Below are positions 27,200-34,723 of a stretch of DNA of 55,844 nucleotides, piece after piece. Position numbers and translations under genes: made by a program. The DNA lies in contig CATBDC010000022.1 in assembly GCA_949502235.1 (NCBI GenBank), positions 1 to 55,844 of the forward strand, in the 5' to 3' direction. The notes beneath the pieces were generated by a model. The model ran no database searches. It saw nothing but the letters and a program-made list of their open reading frames with translations, and was not told the origin of the DNA. Position 1 is the first letter of the stretch; every line of letters starts with the position of its first letter. This stretch comes from an uncultured Lachnospiraceae bacterium. Its GTDB lineage: Bacteria; Bacillota; Clostridia; Lachnospirales; Lachnospiraceae.

Positions 27200-28498
27200 A
27201 TGAAGAAAGCGGCATTACACAATCTGGGCTGCAAAGTAAATGCATATGAGACCCAGGCCATGCAGGAGCTTTTGGAGGGGCATGGATATGAGATTGTGCC
27301 TTTTGGAGAAAAGGCAGATGTCTATATTATTAATACATGTACGGTGACGAATATGGCGGACCGTAAATCCAGGCAGATGCTTCACAAGGCAAGGAAACGA
27401 AACCCGGAGGCTGTTGTGGTGGCAGCAGGCTGCTATGTGCAGGCACAGGAGGAAAATCTGGACGCGGATATAGATATTGCGTTGGGGAATAACAGGAAGA
27501 AGGATGTTGTCGCCGTTCTTGAGGAATATGAGAAAGAAAGGCATGAGGGCAGGAGGGGCATCCCCCATGGAGATATATTGGATATCAGCCGTACGAAGGA
27601 GTATGAGGATTTTTTTCTGACGCGCACGGCAGAGCACACCAGGGCCTATATTAAGGTTCAGGACGGATGCAATCAGTTTTGCAGCTATTGTATTATTCCT
27701 TATACGAGAGGACGTGTAAGGAGCCGTCCGTGGGAAGATGTGGTAAAAGAGGCGCAGGCTCTTGCCAGGGAGGGATGCAAAGAGGCGGTGCTTACGGGGA
27801 TTCATTTAAGCTCCTATGGATATGACACAGGGGAGAATCTGTTGTCTTTAATCCGGAAGGTTCATGAGATCCCCGGAATAAAGAGGATCCGTCTGGGCTC
27901 CTTAGAGCCCCGGATTATTACGGAGGATTTTGCGGCAGAGCTAAGCAGCCTTAGGAAGGTATGCCCTCATTTTCACCTGTCTCTTCAGAGCGGGTGCGAT
28001 GAGACTCTAAAGAGGATGAACCGGCATTACACTGCCCGGGAATATATGGAGAAATGTCTGATTCTGCGCAGGTATTTTGAGAATCCGGCCCTTACCACAG
28101 ATGTGATTGTAGGATTTCCTGGGGAGACAGAGGAAGAGTTTGCATGCACGGAGGCGTTTATTGATGAGGCGTGCTTTTATGAGACCCATATATTTAAATA
28201 TTCTAAGCGGGCAGGCACAAAGGCAGCGGCCATGGATGGACAGGTTCCTGAGCCGCTAAAGACAGAAAGAAGCAGAAGGCTTATAGAGCTCGGCAGAAGG
28301 AAGCAGGCGGCCTATGAGGAGCTCTTCATCGGCACCACAAGGGAGGTGCTTATGGAGGAGTGTGTCACAAGGCCAGACGGCATTTATCAGGTGGGGCATA
28401 CAAGGGAATATGTAAAAATTGGACAGAAAACGAGGGAGAATCTGGTGAATCACCTCGTAAATGTAGAAATTAAAAATCATTTACAAATAATTCATTGA
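27200..28498 (+). CDS. mtaB: tRNA t6A37 methylthiotransferase
   Basis: Radical-SAM methylthiotransferase that converts t6A to ms2t6A at position 37 of tRNA. The N-terminal UPF0004 domain has NLGCKVNAYETQAM, NTCTVTNMADRKSRQ and AAGCYVQ (three Cys for one cluster). The radical-SAM motif is CNQFCSYCIIPYTRGR, and a TRAM-like C-terminus follows. ATG 27200 after GGGAG gives 432 residues and the canonical N-terminus; the in-frame ATG at 27044 would add 52 residues without family similarity. Assignment to MtaB rather than MiaB rests on the LGCKVN motif. Confidence 0.93.
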   Translation: MKKAALHNLGCKVNAYETQAMQELLEGHGYEIVPFGEKADVYIINTCTVTNMADRKSRQMLHKARKRNPEAVVVAAGCYVQAQEENLDADIDIALGNNRKKDVVAVLEEYEKERHEGRRGIPHGDILDISRTKEYEDFFLTRTAEHTRAYIKVQDGCNQFCSYCIIPYTRGRVRSRPWEDVVKEAQALAREGCKEAVLTGIHLSSYGYDTGENLLSLIRKVHEIPGIKRIRLGSLEPRIITEDFAAELSSLRKVCPHFHLSLQSGCDETLKRMNRHYTAREYMEKCLILRRYFENPALTTDVIVGFPGETEEEFACTEAFIDEACFYETHIFKYSKRAGTKAAAMDGQVPEPLKTERSRRLIELGRRKQAAYEELFIGTTREVLMEECVTRPDGIYQVGHTREYVKIGQKTRENLVNHLVNVEIKNHLQIIH

Positions 28499-28523
28499 AT
28501 TTTTAGAAGCAATAAGGTAGAAT
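28495..28523 (+). promoter_or_regulatory. promoter of the ireB-ruvX operon
   Basis: TTGAAT (28495-28500), 17-bp spacer, TAGAAT (28518-28523). The -35 element overlaps the mtaB stop codon. About 65 bp of leader follow before ireB. Confidence 0.65.
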
Positions 28524-28589
28524 GATAAAGAAGTATTTTCGTTACTGATTACGGAGTGTAAAAAGTAACCTGGCGGAGGACGTGAGTAT

Positions 28590-28853
28590 ATGAAAGAGTT
28601 AAGTAACACCCAGTTTTTCCAAGTAGAAAGCGCTCCACAAATTCAAGCAAAAGATATACTTGAGATTGTGTACAAGGCACTGAGCGAGAAAGGCTATAAC
28701 CCGGTGAATCAGGTGGTTGGGTATATTATGTCAGGAGATCCGACTTATATCACAAGCTATAACGGGGCGAGAAGCCTTATTATGAAGATGGAGCGGGATG
28801 AATTAGTAGAAGAGATGCTTAAGACGTATATCAGGCATAACGGCTGGGTATAA
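28590..28853 (+). CDS. ireB: IreB family regulatory phosphoprotein (UPF0297)
   Basis: An 87-residue protein matching the IreB/YrzL family, with GYNPVNQVVGYIMSGDPTYI and YNGARSLI as hallmarks. In Enterococcus IreB is a substrate of the Ser/Thr kinase IreK and influences cephalosporin tolerance; that role is known for the homologue and only inferred here. The conserved threonine-rich N-terminus is present in part (SNTQFF). It is followed 4 bp later by ruvX, the usual Firmicutes order. Confidence 0.93.
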   Translation: MKELSNTQFFQVESAPQIQAKDILEIVYKALSEKGYNPVNQVVGYIMSGDPTYITSYNGARSLIMKMERDELVEEMLKTYIRHNGWV

Positions 28854-28856
28854 TAT

Positions 28857-29297
28857 ATGAGAATCTTAGGTCTGGATTACGGTTCAAAGACCGTAGGGGT
28901 GGCAGTGAGCGACCCACTGGGGATTACTGCCCAGGGGGTGGAGACGATATGCCGGAAGGAAGAGAATAAGCTTAGAAAGACATGCGCCCGCATTGAAGAG
29001 CTGGTGTATGAATATCATGCAGAAAAACTTGTCCTCGGACTTCCGAAGCATATGAACGGTGATATTGGGGAACGGGCAAAGCAGGCAATCAAATTTGGCG
29101 AGATGATAAAAAGAAGGACAGGGCTTCCGGTAGAGATGTGGGACGAACGCCTGACGAGTGTTTCAGCTGAAAGAGTTTTAATTGAAAATAAGGTGAGAAG
29201 AGAGGACCGCAAAAAGTACATTGATAAGATTGCGGCAGTTTTTATATTACAGTCATATCTGGATTCCCTTCAAACAGGCCGTAATCAGGCGGACTAA
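28857..29297 (+). CDS. ruvX: RuvX/YqgF family pre-16S rRNA nuclease
   Basis: RNase H-like fold of 146 residues with the family signatures LGLDYGSKTVGVAVSDP, LVLGLPKHMNGD and WDERLTSVSA, which supply the acidic catalytic residues. Members process the 5' end of 16S rRNA and were earlier called putative Holliday junction resolvases. Starts 4 bp after ireB, so the two are co-transcribed. Confidence 0.95.
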   Translation: MRILGLDYGSKTVGVAVSDPLGITAQGVETICRKEENKLRKTCARIEELVYEYHAEKLVLGLPKHMNGDIGERAKQAIKFGEMIKRRTGLPVEMWDERLTSVSAERVLIENKVRREDRKKYIDKIAAVFILQSYLDSLQTGRNQAD

Positions 29298-29336
29298 CCG
29301 GGGCAGGGGGTAAGCTGGCCAAAACAAGGAGCATGT

Positions 29337-29597
29337 ATGGAAAAGATTACATTTACGTCTGACGAAATACACAAAAAAGAAGAATTTTATGTACTTGAAC
29401 AGACAAGGATCAATGGGATATCATATATTCTTGTAGCGGATTCTGATGAAGACGATGCAGAATGTTTGATTTTAAAAGACACATCAGATGAAAAGGAAGA
29501 AGAAAGCATCTATGACGTTGTGGAGGATGAAGGAGAGCTTGCCGCAATCGCGAAGGTGTTTGAGGAGCTTTTAGAGGATGTGGAGATTGAAAGGTAA
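29337..29597 (+). CDS. DUF1292 family protein
   Basis: Small acidic protein (86 residues) with the DUF1292/YrzB pattern: a short beta-strand start, then YILVADSDEDDAECLILKD and an acidic end. In Bacillus and Clostridia it sits next to ruvX, as here. No biochemical function is established. GGAGCATGT precedes the ATG. Confidence 0.9.
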   Translation: MEKITFTSDEIHKKEEFYVLEQTRINGISYILVADSDEDDAECLILKDTSDEKEEESIYDVVEDEGELAAIAKVFEELLEDVEIER

Positions 29598-29603
29598 GTA
29601 AGA

Positions 29604-30089
29604 ATGTCAGTCAGTCAGGAAGAATTTAAAGAAATGCTGAAGAAAAAGGGGCTTAAGGTTACGAATCAGCGGCTGCTTGTGCTGGAGGTACTGGCGGAAA
29701 ACCGGGACAGGCATATGACTGCAGAGGATATCTATGAGCTTGTAAAGGAGGATTACCCGGAGATTGGGCTGGCAACCATTTACCGGACCGTGCAGCTGTT
29801 GTTAGAAATGCAATTAGTGGATCGCATTAATCTGGATGATGGATGTGTGAGATATGAGATTGGGGAAAATACGTGCGGAGATACGGGCGGAAAGCACCAT
29901 CATCATCATTTAATATGCAGGGACTGTGGAAGAGTACTGTCTTTTAGGGACGATCTTTTAGAGGGATTAGAGCGTCATATTGAGGAGGAGACAGGGTTCC
30001 ATGTGCAAAACCACGAATTAAAGTTCTTTGGACAGTGCAAAAAGTGCCGGGAAAAGCAAAATCAGAACGGAAAGCACGTGGAGGTGTAA
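29604..30089 (+). CDS. Fur-family metalloregulator
   Basis: A 161-residue Fur/PerR/Zur relative. The N-terminal winged helix (KKKGLKVTNQRLLVLEVL, IGLATIYRTVQLL) is followed by a metal-binding C-terminal half with a HHHHH run, CRDCGRV and CKKC, the two structural zinc CxxC pairs. Which metal it senses cannot be told from sequence alone. Placement between DUF1292 and RNase J genes is common in this family of bacteria. Starts 6 bp after the preceding stop and probably shares its transcript. Confidence 0.93.
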   Translation: MSVSQEEFKEMLKKKGLKVTNQRLLVLEVLAENRDRHMTAEDIYELVKEDYPEIGLATIYRTVQLLLEMQLVDRINLDDGCVRYEIGENTCGDTGGKHHHHHLICRDCGRVLSFRDDLLEGLERHIEEETGFHVQNHELKFFGQCKKCREKQNQNGKHVEV

Positions 30090-30091
30090 AT

Positions 30092-31759
30092 TTGAAAAAA
30101 GAGAATAATGGAAGTATGAAGATCATTCCGCTCGGAGGACTCGAGAAGATTGGAATGAATATAACTGCCTTCGAATACGGAGACAGTATTATTGTTGTGG
30201 ACTGCGGTCTGGCATTTCCGGAGGATGACATGCTGGGAATCGACCTTGTAATCCCGGATGTTACGTATTTGAAGGATAATATCCAGAAGGTAAAAGGGTT
30301 TGTGATTACCCACGGCCATGAGGATCATATCGGAGCGCTGTGCTATACCCTAAGGGAGATGAACCTGCCTATCTATGCCACAAAGCTTACGATGGGTATT
30401 ATTGAGAGGAAGTTAGGGGAACATAATCTTTTAAGAAGCACGAGAAGAAAGGTTGTAAAGCATGGACAGTCTATTAATCTGGGGCAGTTCAGAATTGAAT
30501 TTATAAAGACAAATCACAGTATTCAGGATGCGGCGGCTCTTGCTATTTATTCACCGGCAGGAATTGTTGTGCATACCGGAGACTTTAAAGTAGATTATAC
30601 GCCGGTGTTCGGGGATGCCATTGATCTGCAGCGCTTTGCGGAGATTGGGAAAAAGGGTGTGCTGGCGCTTATGTCAGACAGCACAAATGCGGAGCGTGCG
30701 GGCTTTACCCAGTCAGAGCGCACAGTAGGCGCCACCTTTGATCATTTATTTGCGGAGCATTATAATACAAGGATTATTATTGCTACCTTTGCATCCAATG
30801 TAGACCGTGTGCAGCAGATTATCAATTCCGCCTGCAAGTATGGCCGCAAGGTTGTGGTAGAAGGACGGAGCATGGTAAACATCATTCAGGTTGCCCAGGA
30901 GCTGGGATATCTGAATGTACCTGAGAATACACTGGTGGAGATTGACCAGCTGAAAAATTATCCGCCTGAGAAGACTGTGTTAATTACAACAGGAAGCCAG
31001 GGAGAATCCATGGCGGCGCTGTCCCGCATGGCGGCAGATGTGCATAAAAAGGTAACCATCATGCCCGGGGATACGGTTATTTTCAGTTCAAACCCCATAC
31101 CGGGCAATGAAAAGTCCGTATCAAAGGTCATTAATGAGCTGTCGGCAAAGGGGGCAAATGTAATCTTTTCCGATGCCCATGTGTCAGGCCACGCCTGCCA
31201 GGAGGAGCTAAAGCTTATATACTCTCTTGTAAAGCCCAGATACGCCATCCCTATTCACGGTGAATACCGCCACAGAAAAGCCAATGCAGGCATTGCCAGA
31301 GCCCTTGGTATCCCGAAGGAGAACATATTCATGCTGCAGTCGGGAGACGTGCTGGAGGTAAGCAGCGAGTCCGCAAAGGTAGTGGACAAGGTACACACAG
31401 GTGAGATTCTGGTAGACGGCCTGGGCGTAGGAGATGTGGGGAACATTGTCCTTAGGGACAGGCAGCATCTGGCCGAGGACGGAATTATGATAGTAGTCCT
31501 GACATTAGAGCGGGGGAGCAACCAGCTCCTTGCAGGACCGGATATTGTATCCCGCGGGTTTGTCTATGTAAGAGAGTCAGAAGGACTGATGGAAGAAGCA
31601 AGGCGCGTGCTCACTGACGCAGTAGAAGACTGCCTTAACCATCAGAGAAACGCGGACTGGAGTAAGATAAAGCTTGTCATCCGTGATACCATGAACGAGT
31701 TTATCTGGAAAAAGACGAAGAGAAGACCAATGATACTGCCCATTATCATGGACGTATAA
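30092..31759 (+). CDS. rnj: ribonuclease J
   Basis: Metallo-beta-lactamase/beta-CASP nuclease of mRNA decay and rRNA maturation, with 5'-3' exo- and endonuclease activity in the family. Motifs visible are the LGGLEKIGMN start, the metal site THGHEDHIG, LMSDSTNAERAG, a beta-CASP part with TTGSQGES and SGHACQEE, and PIHGEYRH. The start is a TTG at 30092 preceded by GGAGGTG at correct spacing; the in-frame open region upstream lies inside the fur gene. 555 residues, normal. Confidence 0.95.
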   Translation: MKKENNGSMKIIPLGGLEKIGMNITAFEYGDSIIVVDCGLAFPEDDMLGIDLVIPDVTYLKDNIQKVKGFVITHGHEDHIGALCYTLREMNLPIYATKLTMGIIERKLGEHNLLRSTRRKVVKHGQSINLGQFRIEFIKTNHSIQDAAALAIYSPAGIVVHTGDFKVDYTPVFGDAIDLQRFAEIGKKGVLALMSDSTNAERAGFTQSERTVGATFDHLFAEHYNTRIIIATFASNVDRVQQIINSACKYGRKVVVEGRSMVNIIQVAQELGYLNVPENTLVEIDQLKNYPPEKTVLITTGSQGESMAALSRMAADVHKKVTIMPGDTVIFSSNPIPGNEKSVSKVINELSAKGANVIFSDAHVSGHACQEELKLIYSLVKPRYAIPIHGEYRHRKANAGIARALGIPKENIFMLQSGDVLEVSSESAKVVDKVHTGEILVDGLGVGDVGNIVLRDRQHLAEDGIMIVVLTLERGSNQLLAGPDIVSRGFVYVRESEGLMEEARRVLTDAVEDCLNHQRNADWSKIKLVIRDTMNEFIWKKTKRRPMILPIIMDV

Positions 31760-31763
31760 AGAT

Positions 31764-31840
31764 GGGGACAGGGTATTTTTAATTGGGGACGGAGTATTTT
31801 TAAAAATACTCCGTCCCAGATTGGTTTTTACCCTGTCCCC
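31764..31840. repeat. nested palindromic intergenic element
   Basis: Outer inverted repeat of 12 bp (31764-31775 with 31829-31840, GGGGACAGGGTA type) encloses a perfect 32-bp palindrome with 16-nt arms (31786-31801 with 31802-31817). It fills nearly the whole gap between rnj and trmR. The GGGGAC...GTCCCC ends resemble REP/IS200-type palindromes, but the family was not checked. It could act as a terminator or stabiliser. Confidence 0.8.
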
Positions 31841-31852
31841 AAGGGAGGCAAT

Positions 31853-32563
31853 ATGATAGCTGATGACAGATTAATTACATATATTCGTTCTCTGGAGAGC
31901 CCGGAATGTCCGTTCCTTGAGCAGGTGGAGCAGGAGGCGCTTGAAGCGCATGTCCCGATTATCCGCAAGGAAACCGGGAGCTTTTTAAAGGTTCTTCTTA
32001 TGATTAAGAAGCCGCTTCGGATTTTGGAGGTGGGAACGGCAGTGGGTTTTTCTGCGCTTTTGATGAGTGAGTATATGCCGGAGGGCGCTGGGATTACGAC
32101 TATCGAAAATTATGAAAAGAGGATTCCCATTGCCCGTGAGAATTTCAGGCGCGCAGGAAGGGAAGAACAGATTACTTTAATAGAAGGGGATGCGCTTGAG
32201 GTGATGAAATCTTTAGAGGGTCCCTATGATTTGATTTTTATGGATGCCGCGAAGGGACAGTATATTCATTATCTTCCGGAGGCAGTGCGCCTCCTTGGGG
32301 AGGACGGCGTGCTGGTGTCGGATAATGTACTGCAGGGCGGTGAGGTGATGGAATCCCGGTTTGCGGTAGAACGGCGCAATCGTACGATTCACAGCCGTAT
32401 GAGGGAATATCTTTATGAGCTTAAGCATCATGATATGCTTGAGACAGCTATCCTGCCGCTGGGAGACGGTATTGCCCTTAGCGTCAGGCGCGGAAAGAAG
32501 CAGACAGGAAATGCTTTCCAGGAGGCTGCCCCAGATGGCGCGGACAGCAGGATCATAGAATGA
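31853..32563 (+). CDS. trmR: tRNA 5-hydroxyuridine methyltransferase-like O-methyltransferase
   Basis: Class I SAM methyltransferase of the YrrM type, 236 residues. LRILEVGTAVGFSALLMSE is the SAM motif, followed by TTIENYEKR, LIFMDAAKGQY and VLVSDNVLQGG. The B. subtilis relative TrmR makes mo5U from ho5U at wobble position 34 of tRNA. The next gene is a U32 protein like TrhP, which makes ho5U; that linkage supports the assignment. The two genes overlap by 4 bases (ATGA). Confidence 0.85.
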   Translation: MIADDRLITYIRSLESPECPFLEQVEQEALEAHVPIIRKETGSFLKVLLMIKKPLRILEVGTAVGFSALLMSEYMPEGAGITTIENYEKRIPIARENFRRAGREEQITLIEGDALEVMKSLEGPYDLIFMDAAKGQYIHYLPEAVRLLGEDGVLVSDNVLQGGEVMESRFAVERRNRTIHSRMREYLYELKHHDMLETAILPLGDGIALSVRRGKKQTGNAFQEAAPDGADSRIIE

Positions 32564-33810
32564 GGAGCATGGAAGAGATGGATAAAAGACGACCGGAATT
32601 ACTGATACCGGCCAGCAGCCTTGAGGTTCTTAAGACTGCGGTTATATTCGGCGCGGATGCTGTATATATAGGAGGAGAGGCCTTCGGCCTTAGGGCCAAG
32701 GCAAAAAACTTTACACCGGAGGACATGAGGGCAGGCATTGCGTTCGCCCATGCCCGGGGAGTGAAGGTTTATGTGACGGTGAATATCCTGGCGCACAATG
32801 CTGACCTGCCGGGAGTGGAGGACTATTTATGGGAGCTTAAGGGAATGGAACCGGATGCCCTGATTATTGCAGATCCGGCTATTTTTCAGATGGCAAAGGA
32901 AATCTGCCCTGAAATAGACCGTCATATCAGCACTCAGGCCAATAATACGAATTACGGAACCTACCGTTTCTGGTGGGAGCTTGGGGCAAAGCGTGTCGTC
33001 TCTGCGAGGGAGCTGTCCTTAAAGGAAATTAAGGAGATCCGGGAGAACATTCCGGAGGAGATGGAGATTGAAAGCTTTATTCATGGGGCTATGTGTATTT
33101 CCTACTCGGGAAGATGCCTCCTAAGTAATTTTTTTACAGGCAGAGACGCTAACCAGGGAGCCTGCACTCATCCCTGCCGGTGGAAATATTTTTTGATGGA
33201 GGAAACAAGGCCGGGAGAGTATATGCCGGTTTATGAAAATGAGAGGGGAACCTTTCTTTTTAATTCTAAAGATTTATGTATGATTGAACATATTCCGGAA
33301 ATGATTGACGCAGGAATTGACAGCTTTAAGATAGAAGGGCGTATGAAGACGGCCCTTTATGTGGCAACGGTGGCAAGGACTTACCGCAAGGCAATCGATG
33401 ATTATCTTGAGGATCCCGGAGTTTATAAAAAAAATATGCCGTGGTATCTGAACCAGATTTCTAATTGTACCTACAGGCAGTTTACAAAAGGGTTTTATTT
33501 CGGAAAGCCGGGGGATGAGAGCCAGATCTATGATAACAGTACGTATGTAAAGGAGTATACTTATCTGGGCATTGTGGAAGAGGAGAAGGATGGCCTTTCT
33601 TGTATCCGGCAGAAGAATAAGTTTTCGGTCGGAGAGAGGATAGAGATTATGAAGCCTGACGGAAGGAATGTGGAGGTGACAGTAGAGAGGATTGTGAACG
33701 AGGAAGGGACAGAGCAGAAGGATGCGCCCCATTCGAAGCAGGTGCTGTATGTAGGATTAGACGGCGGAAAAGCGGAGAAATATGATATATTAAGGCGTGA
33801 GGAGATGTGA
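32560..33810 (+). CDS. trhP: U32 family protein, probable tRNA U34 hydroxylase component
   Basis: Peptidase U32-family protein of 416 residues. The family signature SFIHGAMCISYSGRCLLSNF with FTGRDANQGACTHPCRWKY holds the conserved cysteines that bind an iron-sulfur cluster in studied members. ELLIPASSLEVLKTA at the start and FKIEGRMKTALYVA are further landmarks. TrhP proteins use prephenate to form 5-hydroxyuridine at tRNA position 34. Bacillus has two adjacent copies after trmR; only one is present here. The old protease annotation is not supported by context. Confidence 0.87.
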   Translation: MRSMEEMDKRRPELLIPASSLEVLKTAVIFGADAVYIGGEAFGLRAKAKNFTPEDMRAGIAFAHARGVKVYVTVNILAHNADLPGVEDYLWELKGMEPDALIIADPAIFQMAKEICPEIDRHISTQANNTNYGTYRFWWELGAKRVVSARELSLKEIKEIRENIPEEMEIESFIHGAMCISYSGRCLLSNFFTGRDANQGACTHPCRWKYFLMEETRPGEYMPVYENERGTFLFNSKDLCMIEHIPEMIDAGIDSFKIEGRMKTALYVATVARTYRKAIDDYLEDPGVYKKNMPWYLNQISNCTYRQFTKGFYFGKPGDESQIYDNSTYVKEYTYLGIVEEEKDGLSCIRQKNKFSVGERIEIMKPDGRNVEVTVERIVNEEGTEQKDAPHSKQVLYVGLDGGKAEKYDILRREEM

Positions 33811-33829
33811 CTGGCATCAGCGAAATAAG

Positions 33830-33864
33830 GCTGCACGGGTATCAGAAATACTCGCGCAGCTTTT
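33830..33864 (+). terminator. terminator of the trmR-trhP operon
   Basis: Stem of 13 bp with two mismatches (33830-33842 with 33848-33860) followed by four T. It overlaps the last codons of the convergent sigK gene, so the sigma factor C-terminus is also the terminator stem. Confidence 0.6.
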
Positions 33865-34525
33865 CTATCGCGCTTTTTTCAATTCTTGAAACATAAGAAC
33901 GAGAGATGCCAAGAAGGGCTGCAATCTCTCGCTGCGTATATTCTTCTTCATTGTAGAGGCCGTAGCGCATTTTGAGAACTAGCCGTTCCCTAGAGGAAAG
34001 CTCAGCCTCCACCTTATTGTAAAGTGTCTGGATATCGTCACTTAGCTCTACCTTGCGGTGTGCGTCATCTTCTTCTGTTTCGATGATATCAAAGAGCTGG
34101 ATTTCATTTCCTTCCCGGTCTGTACCGATAGGCTCATATAAGGAGACCTCCCGGGAGGTTTTCTTCCTTGCCCGAAGATGCATAAGGACTTCATTTTCAA
34201 TACATCTGGCGGCATAGGTTCCAAGCCGTACGCTTTTGTCAGGGTCAAAGGTGACGACAGCCTTTATGAGGCCTATGGTTCCGATGGAGAGGAGGTCCTC
34301 GGTGTCATCAGCGGAGGTCTGGTATTTTTTTACAATATGTGCGACGAGGCGCAGATTGCGTTCAATAAGAATATGCTTTGCTTCAAGATCTCCCTCCGTG
34401 TATTTCTGCATATAATATCGTTCTTCGGCGGCTGTGAGGGGTTGGGGAAATGATTTCAAGAAAAAGCACCTCTGGGCATATTTGATATAATCTATGATGA
34501 AAAAGTATTGTTTGTGCTTTTCCAC
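33842..34525 (-). CDS. sigK: sigma-K-like sporulation sigma factor
   Basis: Sigma-70 family protein with region 2 (NLRLVAHIVKKY, DLLSIGTIGLIKAV, YAARCIENEVLMHLRA) and region 4 with its helix-turn-helix (TQREIAALLGISRSYVSRI). SFPQPLTAAEE before region 2 is typical of sigma-K, whose regulon is the late mother-cell sporulation programme. The GTG at 34525 gives 227 residues and a hydrophobic leader like a pro-sequence but lacks a ribosome site. A TTG at 34459, seven bases after AGAGGTG, would give a 205-residue protein without leader. The gene is uninterrupted (no skin-like element). Confidence 0.85.
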   Translation of the reverse strand: MEKHKQYFFIIDYIKYAQRCFFLKSFPQPLTAAEERYYMQKYTEGDLEAKHILIERNLRLVAHIVKKYQTSADDTEDLLSIGTIGLIKAVVTFDPDKSVRLGTYAARCIENEVLMHLRARKKTSREVSLYEPIGTDREGNEIQLFDIIETEEDDAHRKVELSDDIQTLYNKVEAELSSRERLVLKMRYGLYNEEEYTQREIAALLGISRSYVSRIEKSAIEKLREYF

Positions 34526-34550
34526 CCGAAAATTTGTGCAAAAATACCTG

Positions 34551-34579
34551 TTGAGTATGGTGCAAAACCATGGTATACT
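34551..34579 (+). promoter_or_regulatory. promoter of the comM-dprA-topA operon
   Basis: TTGAGT (34551-34556), 17-bp spacer, TATACT (34574-34579) on the plus strand, some 145 bp before comM. The intervening leader (34580-34723) is AT-rich with repeated CATAATTCA-type words but no clear stem; no gene is seen in it. Confidence 0.6.
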
Positions 34580-34723
34580 AGCTGTAATCTGTCAGATATT
34601 CATAATTCAGACAGTCATAATTCAAATTTCTATATATAATCAGGCCGTGTCGGTCATTATATCAGAAAATGCAGAAGCTTAGAATTTTTTAATCAATAAT
34701 CCACTTAGAAAAGGGGTGTGTAA

